A stretch of 44,487 bases of DNA from Propioniciclava sp. GTDB taxonomy: Bacteria > Actinomycetota > Actinomycetes > Propionibacteriales > Propionibacteriaceae. Each line of letters begins with the position of its first letter. The first letter of the stretch is position 1. Location: the NCBI RefSeq assembly GCF_029977985.1, contig NZ_JARKOT010000055.1:1-44487 (forward strand), given 5' to 3'. The translations under genes were made by a program, and so were the position numbers. This document shows, piece by piece, positions 18,201-26,375 of the stretch. The notes beneath the pieces are model-generated. The model worked only from the letters and a program-made list of their open reading frames with translations, had not been told where the DNA came from and searched no databases.

Positions 18201-21200
18201 TCAGGGGGCCAGCAGGGCGCGGACGGCGTCCGTCGCCCAGCCGAGGAGTTCGCGGTCGACCACGGCCGCCCCGCCGACCGGAGCCGTCCGGGGCCGCGGC
18301 AGGAACAGTTGGCCGGTCTGCTTGTTGACCCGCGAGCCGGGGTACAGCCGCTGCCGGCGCAGATCGCGACTCTCGGCCAGCACGGCGGGAGCGAACCGCA
18401 CCATCGTTCCCGCCGTCAGCACCTCCGTGAGCCCCACCTCGCGGCACAGCAGCCGGAAGCGGGCCACCTCGAGAAGGTTGGCGGCGGCCTCCGGCAGCGG
18501 ACCGTACCGGTCGAGCAACTCGTCGGCGACGGCGTCCAGTTCGGCCTCCGACCGCACCGCCGCGAGCCGCTTGTACATCTCCAGCCGCAGCCGCTCGGAC
18601 TCGACGTAGTCGACGGGCAGATGCGCCTCGACGGGCAGCTCGATCTTCATCTCCGGCTCGGGCTCGGTGTCCTCGCCGCGGTACTCGGCGACCGCCTCGC
18701 CGACGAGCCGCAGGTACAGGTCGAAGCCGACGTCGGCGATGTGCCCCGACTGCTCCTCCCCCAGCAGGTTGCCCGCGCCGCGGATCTCGAGGTCCTTCAT
18801 GGCGATCGCCATGCCCGCCCCGAGGTCGGTGTGCGCGGCCATGGTCGCGAGCCGGTCGTGGGCCGTTTCGGTGAGCGGCTTCTCGGGCGGGTAGAGGAAG
18901 TAGGCGTAGCCGCGCTCGCGGCCGCGCCCGACGCGTCCCCGCAACTGGTGCAACTGCGAGAGCCCGAGCAGGTCGGCCCGCTCGATCAACAAGGTGTTGG
19001 CGGTCGAGATGTCGAGCCCCGCTTCGACGATCGTGGTGCAGACGAGCACGTCCGCCTCACGCTCCCAGAAGTTGACCATCACCTGTTCGAGGGCGTTCTC
19101 GTTCATCTGCCCGTGCGCGACGACCACCCGCGCCTCGGGCACCAGCTCGCGGATGCGCGCCGCCGCCTTCTCGATGCTGTTCACCCGGTTGTGGATGTAG
19201 AACACCTGCCCCTCGCGCGCGAGTTCGCGGCGCACCGCGGCCCGCACCTGCGCGGCGTCCCACGGGCCGGCGAAGGTGAGCACCGGGTGGCGTTCCTCCG
19301 GCGGCGTCGCGATGACGCTCATCTCGCGGATGCCCGTGACCGCCATCTCCAGCGTCCGCGGGATCGGCGTCGCCGACATGCTCAGCACGTCCACGTTGAG
19401 GCGCATCTTCTTGAGCGCCTCCTTGTGCTCGACCCCGAACCGCTGCTCCTCGTCGACGATGACGAGGCCGAGATCCTTGAACGCCACGCTGTCCGACAAC
19501 AGCCGGTGCGTGCCCACGACGACATCGACCGAGCCGTCGGCCAGCCCGTCGGTCACCTTCTTCGCCTCGGACGCCGTCTGGAACCGGCTCAGCGCCCCGA
19601 GGCTCACGGGAAAGCCGGCGTAGCGGTCGGCGAACGTCGCGTAGTGCTGCTGGACGAGCAGCGTCGTCGGCACGAGGATCGCCACCTGCTTGCCGTCCAT
19701 CACCGCCTTGAACGCGGCCCGCACCGCGATTTCGGTCTTGCCGTAACCCACGTCGCCACACACGAGGCGGTCCATGGGCACCACGCGCTCCATGTCGGCC
19801 TTCACCTCGGTGATCGCCGCCAGCTGGTCGGGCGTCTCGACGTAGGTGAACGTGTCCTCCAGCTCGCGCTGCCACGGGCTGTCCGGCCCGAACGCGTGCC
19901 CCTGGGTGGCCTGGCGGGCGGCGTACAGCTTGATGAGCTCGGCCGCGATCTCCCGCACCGCCTTGCGGGCCCGCGACTTGCGCTTGTTCCAGTCGGCGCC
20001 GCCCATGCGGTCGAGCGTCGGCGCCTCGCCGCCGACGTAGCGGGTGATCTGGTCGAGGGCGTCCATGGGCACGAACAGCCGGTCGGCCGGCTGGCCCCGC
20101 TTGGACGCCGCGTACTCGATCACCAGGTACTCGCGCGTCGCCCCGCCGATAGTGCGCTGGGTCATCTCCACGTAGCGGCCGACGCCGTGCGCGTCGTGCA
20201 CGACGTGGTCGCCCGGCTTGAGCTCCAGCGGGTCGATCGTGTTCTTGCGCCGCACCGGCATCTGCCGGGACGCCTTCTCCACGCCTTTTTGCCCCGACAG
20301 ATCGGACGCCGTCACGACCCACAGCCCCAGCTCGTCCAGGGTGAAGCCGCGGCCCAGGTCGGCCTCCACGACCTCGACCTTCCCGGCGAGGTCGTTGCCG
20401 GCGAGGATCTCGGTCATGCGGGCGGCTCGGCCCGGCGAGTCGGCGACGAGCACGACGCGGCGTCCGGACGCCGTCGCCTCGGCGATGGCGCCCACCGCGG
20501 CCTCCACGTCGCCGCGGAACGGCTCGTTGACGCTGCCGGGGACCTGCCGGCTGTCGGGGTCCTCGGCGAACGCCGACAGCGACCACCAGCCCAGGCCGCG
20601 GCCGAGGGCGTCCGTGCGGACCTCGCCCAGCTGCCGGTAGGCGGACGCCGCGAGGTCGATGGGCGCCTTGCCGCCGGCCGCGGCGGCGGACCAGCTCGCC
20701 GCGAGGAACTCCTGGGACGTCTCGTGGAGCTCGGCAGCGCGAGCGCGGACCTTCTCGGGGTCGCTGACGAGGACGAGCGTGCCGGGGGCGACGACGTCGA
20801 CGAGGAGCTCGAGGCGGTCGACGAGGGCCGGCGCGAGCGCCTCCATGCCGTCGACGGCGTGGCCGTTGCCGATGCGCTCGAAGAGCTCACGGAGTTGCTG
20901 GGGGATCTCGAGGTTGGCGGCGTGCTCGAGGGCGCGCAGGCGGACGTCGTCGCTGAGCAGCAGTTCGCGGCAGGGCGAGGCGACGACCTCGTCGAGGGTG
21001 GTTTCGAGGCTGCGCTGGTCGGCGACCGAGAAGGGCCGGATCTCCTCGACCGTGTCACCGAAGAAGTCGATGCGGACCGGATGCTCCTGCGTGGGCGGGA
21101 ACACGTCGACGATGCCGCCGCGGACGGCGAACTCGCCGCGGCGCTCGACGAGATCGACGCGCACGTAGGCGGCGTCCACGAGGGCCTGGGCGACGGCGTC

Positions 21201-21665
21201 CACGTCGTGGTCCTCGCCGGCGGCGAGCCGGACGGGCCGCAGCTGGCCGAGCCCCGCGACCTGCGGCTGCAGCACGGCGCGCACCGGGGCGACGACCACC
21301 CGCGGCGGCGGCAGCTCGGAGGTGCCGGCGAAGCGGCGCAGGACGGCGAGGCGGCGCCCGACCGTGTCGGAGCGCGGCGAGAGCCGCTCGTGCGGCAGGG
21401 TCTCCCAAGCGGGGTAGTAGGCGACGGCGTCCGGGCCGAGCAGCGAGGCGAGGGCGTCGCGTGCGGCCTCCGCCTCGCGGTAGGTGGACGTGACGAGCAG
21501 CAACGGCCGCCCCGCCTGCTCGGCGAGGGCCGCCGCGACGAGCGGCCGGACGGGCTCGGGACACGTGACGTCGCCGGTGGGTGCGGCGGCGGAGCGCGCG
21601 GCGTCCACCAAGTCGGAGACAGTGGGTTCGGACGCGACGAGCTCGATCAGCTCCGAAAGTTGCAC
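18201..21665 (-). CDS. mfd: Transcription-repair coupling factor
   Basis: This SF2 translocase displaces stalled RNA polymerase and recruits UvrA. 1154 residues, full length. In order: UvrB-like N-terminal domains (RPLLLVTSTYREAEAARDAL, VAYYPAWETLPHERLSP), the RNA-polymerase-interacting Tudor-like domain (LKPGDHVVHDAHGVGRYVEM), the translocase with Walker A GDVGYGKTEIAVRAAF near 640 and DEEQRFG near 737, motif III LSMSATPIPRT, motif VI QLRGRVGRGRERGYAYFLYP, and a C-terminal TRCF domain. GTG 21665 follows TAGACT by 6 nt and has no Shine-Dalgarno sequence, so it is probably leaderless. Confidence 0.98.
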   Translation of the reverse strand: MQLSELIELVASEPTVSDLVDAARSAAAPTGDVTCPEPVRPLVAAALAEQAGRPLLLVTSTYREAEAARDALASLLGPDAVAYYPAWETLPHERLSPRSDTVGRRLAVLRRFAGTSELPPPRVVVAPVRAVLQPQVAGLGQLRPVRLAAGEDHDVDAVAQALVDAAYVRVDLVERRGEFAVRGGIVDVFPPTQEHPVRIDFFGDTVEEIRPFSVADQRSLETTLDEVVASPCRELLLSDDVRLRALEHAANLEIPQQLRELFERIGNGHAVDGMEALAPALVDRLELLVDVVAPGTLVLVSDPEKVRARAAELHETSQEFLAASWSAAAAGGKAPIDLAASAYRQLGEVRTDALGRGLGWWSLSAFAEDPDSRQVPGSVNEPFRGDVEAAVGAIAEATASGRRVVLVADSPGRAARMTEILAGNDLAGKVEVVEADLGRGFTLDELGLWVVTASDLSGQKGVEKASRQMPVRRKNTIDPLELKPGDHVVHDAHGVGRYVEMTQRTIGGATREYLVIEYAASKRGQPADRLFVPMDALDQITRYVGGEAPTLDRMGGADWNKRKSRARKAVREIAAELIKLYAARQATQGHAFGPDSPWQRELEDTFTYVETPDQLAAITEVKADMERVVPMDRLVCGDVGYGKTEIAVRAAFKAVMDGKQVAILVPTTLLVQQHYATFADRYAGFPVSLGALSRFQTASEAKKVTDGLADGSVDVVVGTHRLLSDSVAFKDLGLVIVDEEQRFGVEHKEALKKMRLNVDVLSMSATPIPRTLEMAVTGIREMSVIATPPEERHPVLTFAGPWDAAQVRAAVRRELAREGQVFYIHNRVNSIEKAAARIRELVPEARVVVAHGQMNENALEQVMVNFWEREADVLVCTTIVEAGLDISTANTLLIERADLLGLSQLHQLRGRVGRGRERGYAYFLYPPEKPLTETAHDRLATMAAHTDLGAGMAIAMKDLEIRGAGNLLGEEQSGHIADVGFDLYLRLVGEAVAEYRGEDTEPEPEMKIELPVEAHLPVDYVESERLRLEMYKRLAAVRSEAELDAVADELLDRYGPLPEAAANLLEVARFRLLCREVGLTEVLTAGTMVRFAPAVLAESRDLRRQRLYPGSRVNKQTGQLFLPRPRTAPVGGAAVVDRELLGWATDAVRALLAP

Positions 21666-21671
21666 CGGGCA

Positions 21672-21677
21672 AGTCTA
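21672..21677 (-). promoter_or_regulatory. mfd: -10 hexamer TAGACT, leaderless promoter of mfd
   Basis: TAGACT ends 6 nt before GTG 21665, with no Shine-Dalgarno sequence between. Confidence 0.5.
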
Positions 21678-21898
21678 GGACGCCGTCTGCCGGCCGGCTT
21701 TCGTGATCGCCCAGCCTTCGCGCCGCTTCATCATCCAGCCGGCAGCTCCGCGACATCGACGACCCACGCGTCGCTGACAGCTACGCGTGCTCGCCGACGT
21801 TGCTCATCATTTCGCCCCCACATCTGCGCCAACCATCGGTAGGAGATCCTGGCCGGCCGATCCGACAAGCCGGGTCGGCACGGGCCCCGGCAGCGCGG

Positions 21899-23070
21899 TC
21901 ACGGATCCACCTGACGCTGGATGAACGCAGCCATGGCGGGCACGGTGTAGGCAACCACCCCATGGTCGGGGGAGTAGATGAGGCCTTGTTAATCAGGCTG
22001 GCCCGCGTGGGTCCGAGCCCGTTGATCCGCTTCCCAAGTCGCGCCGCCACGACGCCCGAGTTACTCTGCTGATCGCCGTCGACGGCCATGGCCCGCAGAT
22101 ACTGCTTCTCGGCAGCGGTGGCGCGGTCCCAGCGGATCCGGAAGAAGCCCGTGTCGAGGGCATGGAAGCCGGTGGCGATCCCGAGCCTCGCATCACTCTC
22201 CGTGATGGGAGGTGCACCGGCCACGTTCCACGTGTCCTGGCCGAACTGCTGGAGGAAGTAGGGGTAGCCGCCAGACGCCTCGGCGACCGCGTCCAACGCC
22301 GTGGCGGCCCACGTCACATGCTCGACCTGGGCCGGCTGGACGAGGGCCTCGCGGGCTTCCCCCTCCGTGAGAGCGTCCACCGTGTGATAGGCAAAGAGCC
22401 GTTCGGCATACGATTTCGCCTCAGCGACCTTTCGGGGCAGGCTCGGCAGGCCAGCCATGGCGATCACCATCGGATCCCGTCGCTGGTTGGCCGCGTGAAC
22501 GACGGAACACAGAGCGATGAGCTCTTCGTGCGGCAAGTCCTGCGCTTCGTCGACCAGGAGCGCCAGACCCACGCCCTGCTCGGCGGCCGCACCGCTCAAG
22601 TCCCGCAGCAGCTTTCCCAAATCGGCTTCGAAGATGCCGGTGTCCGCGCCACCGCCAGGGGCCCCACTCAGGTCGACGCCGAAGTTCCAGGTGCCGACGG
22701 CGTCATAGGAAGCCTTGAAGCTGAGTGCGGTTTTGAGCGCTTTCAGGATCCGGCCACCGACGCCGGGACGAGCGAGATCGACCAAGGCGTCATGCAACGC
22801 CTCGCCCACCATGTCGCGCGCCGACTTGGCCGACTTGGCCTCAACCTGGGCCACCAGCCAGCCTGCGTCCCGCGCGATGTCGGCCATGCGCGACAGCAGC
22901 ACCGTTTTCCCCACGCCGCGGAGGCCGTACAGCACCATCGATTGAGCGTCGCGTCCAGATGCGATCCGGCGCAGAGCGATGTCCCAGGCTTCCAGCTGCC
23001 GCTTGCGGCCCACCAGGGCGACCGGAGGGCGGCCTGCCCCCGGCGAGTAGGGATTGGTCACCGGGTCCAT
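21899..23070 (-). pseudogene. AAA/ORC-like ATPase, frameshifted near its C-terminus
   Basis: The first ~360 residues are intact: a VALVGRKRQLEAWDIALRRIASG lead-in, Walker A LYGLRGVGKTVLLSRM near 50, Walker B GLALLVDEAQDLPHEEL, a sensor region VIAMAGLPSLPRKVAEAKSYAERLF, and a winged-helix-like end (EKQYLRAMAVDGDQQSNSGVVAARLGKR). After SLINK the frame is lost. Adding one base near 21981-21984 restores GLIYSPDHGVVAYTVPAMAAF and a stop at 21899, giving ~390 residues. As written, translation runs on to 21781 in the wrong frame. It resembles stand-alone ORC1/Cdc6-like ATPases in actinobacterial accessory regions; the role is unknown. ATG 23070 has AGAGAGG 5 nt upstream. The lesion could be real or a GGG-to-GG sequencing error. 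Confidence 0.8.
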
Positions 23071-23100
23071 GGGTACCTCTCTAGCGAAGTATCCCCACTG

Positions 23101-23117
23101 TATAGCGATTCACTATA
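23101..23117. promoter_or_regulatory. 17-bp inverted repeat upstream of the ATPase gene, putative operator
   Basis: TATAGCGATTCACTATA is a 7-3-7 inverted repeat with one mismatch between arms. It lies 30 bp before the ATPase ATG in AT-rich sequence that would contain that gene's promoter. No dedicated regulator gene is adjacent. Confidence 0.5.
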
Positions 23118-23309
23118 CGGAGCTAGAGATCCCTATTCTCGCAGCCTGACGGCCGTCCGGTCACCCGCACCCGGCAGGGCCGCGAGGTCTGGTGCGCACT
23201 GTCCTCCGCGCGCTCGACGAGGCCGCAGCGTGGCTGACCGATCGCGTCCGCTGGTGCTACCCCAACCCCCACCTCCCGCTCGATGGCAGGTGGACCACCA
23301 CCGGCGTGC

Positions 23310-23481
23310 ACTGCCGTGGAAGAACCGACCCTGCTGGCGTTCACGTGGCAGTGGGCGCATGAGGACGGCCCCACGCACGTCACGGTCGAACTCATCGAGG
23401 ACGCCCGATGCCCGCGGCCACGCCGAAGGCTGGCACCTGGAGTTCGACCGGCTCGCCGGGTTTCTTGCGGAGGCGTCCTGA
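23310..23481 (+). pseudogene. SRPBCC/AHSA1-domain gene remnant
   Basis: Two pieces in different frames read like an SRPBCC ligand-binding domain: AVEEPTLLAFTWQWAHEDG plus THVTVELIEDA, then HAEGWHLEFDRLAGFLAEAS ending in TGA at 23479-23481. The segment between them (normally ~15-20 residues with a TRLTL-like strand) is missing, and no intact start lies upstream. The gene is an internally deleted, frameshifted relic. The family call rests on a short match. Confidence 0.5.
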
Positions 23482-23529
23482 CCGGCCGCTCCCGGCCTCG
23501 CGCGCGTCGGCAAGGCGTGGACGCCGCCG

Positions 23530-23850
23530 TCTGGGTACGGCCGGCGCTTCTCGAAGCGGAAGAGTTCGCACCCACGTCGGCGGGCATGCCGCCGAGGTGG
23601 TCCCCGGCCGCCTGGGGTGCCTGGCGCCCTGGTGGTAGAACTCGACGATCTGGAAACCGAGGGGGGGTACACATAGAGGAGGCTTGCGCTTCTCGAAGTA
23701 GGGCGCGATCGTCTGCCAGACCTCGACCTCGGGATACCGCGCCTGAAGGGCAGTCCAGATCGCCCGGCCTGTGCCCTTGCTCTGTGAACCTACGGTCACG
23801 TACAGCAGGTCCAGGTGGCCGTGTCGTGCCACCCGGCCCGGTGTCGTCTC
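23530..23850 (-). pseudogene. GNAT acetyltransferase gene remnant
   Basis: The recognisable core is GHLDLLYVTVGSQSKGTG, the acetyl-CoA loop region, then AIWTALQARYPEVEVWQTI, APYFEKRKPP and GFQIVEFYHQG. Downstream the frame changes at least twice before the typical C-terminal ELFRFEKR appears in another frame near 23544-23561. The N-terminal third is missing. It is a multiply frameshifted relic; limits are approximate. Confidence 0.65.
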
Positions 23851-23902
23851 GGCCGACGGAAGGCCGCCTGGCGTGACGGACGCGCCAACCGCCCTCGGAC
23901 AC

Positions 23903-23939
23903 CCACAGGTTGTCGTGGCTATGCCGCAGCCACCTGTGG
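23903..23939 (-). terminator. Hairpin downstream of hepT-like gene
   Basis: CCACAGGT (23903-23910) and ACCTGTGG (23932-23939) form a perfect 8-bp stem, with an alternative inner GTGGCT/AGCCAC pairing, 27 nt past the stop codon at 23966. Confidence 0.5.
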
Positions 23940-23965
23940 CGATTCGCCCCAAGAGGCTAGGGCCC

Positions 23966-24352
23966 CTATCTACCCTCAGGCGGCGTCGCGGGGGCGCCGA
24001 GGGCGATGGCGTCGTGGACGCGGCGTTCCAGCTCTCCGGCATGGGTCGCGATCACCGTCCACACGATCTCGTAGTCGATGGCGTCGTACTCGTGCGCTAT
24101 GCGGTGCCGCATGGCGATGGCCCGGCGCCACACGGGATCCTTCGCCCGCTCGCGCAGGAACTCCTCGGGCAAACGGCGCACGGCCTCGCCCAGCTTCAGG
24201 ACGAGCGAGTCGGCCGCGAGCTGCGGCACGTGGAGTTCCTCGTCGCTGTCGAACCAGGCCCGCCCGCGCGCCGCGAGGGCCTGAGCCTGCTGACACAGGC
24301 GCGCCACGTCTTCGAGCCGGGCTGTCGTCACGGCGTCCAAGGGCCCCATCAC
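23966..24352 (-). CDS. HEPN-domain toxin, HepT-like (DUF86)
   Basis: A 128-residue, all-helical protein of the HepT family, minimal HEPN RNases that act as toxins. The signature Rx4HxY is present as RHRIAHEY, with Arg82, His87 and Tyr89; in characterised pairs the Tyr is the residue that the MNT partner AMPylates. The preceding helices (LVLKLGEAVRRLPEEFL) also match HepT. Start GTG 24352 overlaps the upstream MNT stop as GTGA; ATG 24349 is an alternative one codon later. The overlap implies coupled translation with antitoxin first. A hairpin at 23903-23939 closes the unit. Intact and probably functional. Confidence 0.88.
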   Translation of the reverse strand: MMGPLDAVTTARLEDVARLCQQAQALAARGRAWFDSDEELHVPQLAADSLVLKLGEAVRRLPEEFLRERAKDPVWRRAIAMRHRIAHEYDAIDYEIVWTVIATHAGELERRVHDAIALGAPATPPEGR

Positions 24353-24789
24353 AGGGCCCGGGCCGTCCGCGTGATCTCGTGGCCCGGACGCAGCGATCGC
24401 GACGTCACGATGTCAACGTGGGAACCGAGGATGCTCTCGAGGGCCTCCGCGGCGTCGACGATGTCGAGCAGGTCGAGGTCGTCTGCGGCGTCCACCAGCA
24501 GGTCGATGTCGCTGCCGGGACGATCTTGGCCTTGGGCCACCGACCCGAAGACCCGGGGGTTGGACATCTTGTGCGCCGCCAGCACACGCACCGCGGCGTC
24601 GCGATGCTCGCGCAACTGCGCGCTCGGCAGCGGGGCCAAGGCCGCGTTCAAGCGGGCGACGGTGGCAGGGGACGGCCTGCGTCGGCCGGCCTCGTAGGCG
24701 GCGATGTTGGGCTGCGCCACGCCACTGCGCGCCGCCAGTTCGGCTTGGGTGAGACCCGCGCGAGAGCGTCGGGCCCGCAGATCAGTCAT
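24349..24789 (-). CDS. XRE-HTH/MNT fusion antitoxin (MntA-like nucleotidyltransferase)
   Basis: 146 residues, two domains. Residues 1-~55 are an XRE helix-turn-helix (LRARRSRAGLTQAELAARSG followed by VAQPNIAAYEAGRR). Residues ~60-146 are a minimal nucleotidyltransferase: RVFGSVAQGQDRPGSDIDLLVD with Gly82-Ser83 and metal ligands Asp94 and Asp96, and a third carboxylate Asp126 in HVDIVTS. MntA enzymes inactivate HepT by AMPylation. The fused DNA-binding domain adds autoregulation, consistent with a perfect palindrome 11-26 bp upstream of the start. ATG 24789 follows TAGAGT by 6 nt, so the mRNA is probably leaderless. Confidence 0.88.
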   Translation of the reverse strand: MTDLRARRSRAGLTQAELAARSGVAQPNIAAYEAGRRRPSPATVARLNAALAPLPSAQLREHRDAAVRVLAAHKMSNPRVFGSVAQGQDRPGSDIDLLVDAADDLDLLDIVDAAEALESILGSHVDIVTSRSLRPGHEITRTARAL

Positions 24790-24795
24790 GGCACC

Positions 24796-24801
24796 ACTCT
24801 A
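24796..24801 (-). promoter_or_regulatory. -10 hexamer TAGAGT, leaderless promoter of the HEPN/MNT pair
   Basis: TAGAGT ends 6 nt before ATG 24789, and its first two bases overlap the palindrome at 24800-24815. Confidence 0.45.
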
Positions 24802-24815
24802 TATCGCGCGATATA
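24800..24815. promoter_or_regulatory. Perfect 16-bp palindrome, putative XRE operator
   Basis: TATATCGCGCGATATA is fully self-complementary and sits between the -35 and -10 positions of the HEPN/MNT promoter. The first gene encodes an XRE HTH protein, so autorepression is likely. Confidence 0.75.
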
Positions 24816-24844
24816 TACGGCGCGGGGCCGAGGCGGAACGCGTG

Positions 24845-25232
24845 CCCAGCCTCAGGGCTGGGTGGACACGCGCTCCTGTGCACGCACGCCGCCGAAAGTC
24901 GGGTAGGCGGTTCTCGGCGATCGGATCCGCGGGCCAGGGGAACTGCTCGGAGACGTACAGGGAGCCGTCCAGGTCCTGGCCCGCCGAGACGTCCCGAGTG
25001 GCGGGGCACGTAGGTGGCTCTGAGTTGCGCGTGACCGCCTTGACGACCGCGTACTCCTGGCCGCACTCGCGGCCTCAAGGCAAACGGGAACCGAGGTGCC
25101 GATGCATGGGAGCGACGGCGACGCGCAGGCTTCGCGCACCCGCAGCACCAGCAGGGGGGCGTCGGCGCCCTGGCGTCCGCGGTAGGTGTGGAGTTCGTCC
25201 AAGACCAAGAACTGCAACCCCTCAGCCTGGCC
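24845..25232 (-). pseudogene. SF2 DEAD/DEAH helicase remnant
   Basis: The upstream part reads AEGLQFLVLDELHTYRGRQG, then ADAPLLVLRVREACASPSLPCIGTS: the motif II (DELH) and motif III region of a large SF2 helicase. After about 25080 a second frame reads ECGQEYAVVKAVTRNSEPPT and SLYVSEQFPWPADPIAENRLPD, resembling the Cys-containing C-terminal part of the same helicase family. Hundreds of residues between them and everything N-terminal to motif II are missing. This looks like an internal deletion and 5' truncation. Such helicases occur in some defence islands, but the specific system cannot be named from this piece. Confidence 0.65.
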
Positions 25233-25244
25233 GCATCGCCGACG

Positions 25245-26048
25245 TCAGGGCAGCGCTGTGACCACGCCGTCGGCGAGGGCTGAGGCGGCGGCGTCCAGGG
25301 TGGCGGGGTCCTGGACGAGGGCCCAATCGTCGGGGCTGCCGAGGTTGGCGAGCTCGACGAGAACGCCGGGGGTGGTGTCGAGGAGGCTGAGGACGCCGAG
25401 GTTGGTGCGGGGGTCTAGGGGCGCATCGGGGGTCCCCTTGTAGTTGGCCGTCGGGAGTGGCGTGCCGGCGCGGAGGGCGTTCGCCAGGGCGAGGGCGACC
25501 GTGCGGGACCGCTCGGTGAGGGCCTCGCCACCGACCATGGTGGGGGCGTAGATGAGGTGGAAGCCGTGCTTGTCGGCGGAGTCCCCGTCGAAGTGAAGAG
25601 AGACGAGCAGGTCGGCCCCGTGGGCGTTGGCGAGCCGGGCGCGGTCGTCGTTGCAGGGGCCGAGAGAGGCGTCGTCGCCCCGGGTGAGGACGACGGTGGC
25701 ACCGCGATCGCGCAGGTGCGTGGCGAGCCGAGTCGCCACGTCGAAGTTGAGCGTGTGTTCCGGCGTGCCGTCTGGGGCGGTGGCACCGTCGGTGTAGCAG
25801 GGGCGCGTGCCGGCGGGACCCATGTCGAGCGGGTGCGCCGAAACCGCCCGATCGTAGAGGCCCGCGTGGCCCGGATCGACGACGATCGTGCGGCCCGTGA
25901 GCGGCCCCGGGGCCGTCGGCCCCAAGAGGAGGCCCTCGGCCGGCGGGCGGACGAACCCCTCATCGAGGGCGTCTCGCGCCGGGGTGGGCAGCAGGCCGCA
26001 CCCCGCGAGCAGGACGGCGATGATCGTTGCGGCCAGTCGGTGGGTCAT
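25245..26048 (-). CDS. N-acetylmuramoyl-L-alanine amidase, lipoprotein
   Basis: 267 residues. MTHRLAATIIAVLLAGCG is a lipoprotein signal with lipobox LAGC (Cys near 17), placing the enzyme outside the membrane. Residues ~50-265 are an Amidase_3 catalytic domain that cuts the amide between MurNAc and the stem peptide: VVDPGHAG gives the first zinc His, PEHTLNFDVATRLATHL the Glu, and LLVSLHFDGD the second His. The C-terminal PGVLVELANLGSPDDWALV supplies the usual catalytic Glu region. The start follows a CACACT box by 6 nt. The gene is transcribed away from purL. Confidence 0.92.
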   Translation of the reverse strand: MTHRLAATIIAVLLAGCGLLPTPARDALDEGFVRPPAEGLLLGPTAPGPLTGRTIVVDPGHAGLYDRAVSAHPLDMGPAGTRPCYTDGATAPDGTPEHTLNFDVATRLATHLRDRGATVVLTRGDDASLGPCNDDRARLANAHGADLLVSLHFDGDSADKHGFHLIYAPTMVGGEALTERSRTVALALANALRAGTPLPTANYKGTPDAPLDPRTNLGVLSLLDTTPGVLVELANLGSPDDWALVQDPATLDAAASALADGVVTALP

Positions 26049-26054
26049 GTGTCC

Positions 26055-26060
26055 AGTGTG
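26055..26060 (-). promoter_or_regulatory. -10 hexamer CACACT, leaderless promoter of the amidase gene
   Basis: CACACT ends 6 nt before ATG 26048. The first base deviates from TAnnnT, so support is mainly the spacing. Confidence 0.35.
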
Positions 26061-26147
26061 CGCGGCCCGGGCCGGCGCCGGGCGGAGGGGGCCCGGCATC
26101 ACACATGGGTGGCCACCCCCGGAGGACCGGTTACAGGGCAGAAGTGA

Positions 26148-26231
26148 GGCCAAGTTCACACTCAACGCAGCCTCCAGACGCGGTCCACGCTCACTCTGGC
26201 AGACGAGCCCCCCGTGAGTGTGAATCTGGCC
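26148..26231. repeat. 84-bp element with 17-bp terminal inverted repeats
   Basis: GGCCAAGTTCACACTCA (26148-26164) and TGAGTGTGAATCTGGCC (26215-26231) are inverted copies with two mismatches, separated by 50 bp. They lie in the 327-bp gap between the divergent amidase and purL genes, upstream of the purL promoter. It could be a regulatory site pair, a large hairpin or a mobile-element relic. No gene was seen in the rest of the gap (26061-26333). Confidence 0.6.
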
Positions 26232-26333
26232 GCACCGAGGGGCCGGCACCTGCCCTCAACCACACCGGGACCGACCCGTCGGCGTAGGGCCAGGCGGGGA
26301 TGGTCGGCTGATCGGGGCGCCGGCGGGGCCCGG

Positions 26334-26339
26334 TAGCCT
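26334..26339 (+). promoter_or_regulatory. purL: -10 hexamer TAGCCT of purL
   Basis: TAGCCT lies 36 nt before GTG 26376, giving a leader of roughly 30 nt that contains the Shine-Dalgarno sequence GGAGGG. Confidence 0.5.
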
Positions 26340-26375
26340 GATCCCGTCCCGAACCGAGCCGCTGGAGGGCCCACC

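Noticed and set aside
17799-21842. 1347-codon open frame antisense to mfd
   Set aside because: Shadow of mfd; low-complexity translation without any domain.
24845-25232. Assigning the helicase remnant to a named system such as DISARM
   Set aside because: Only motif II and a distal Cys-containing segment survive and no partner genes (methylase, DUF1998 or PLD proteins) are nearby, so the specific system cannot be named.
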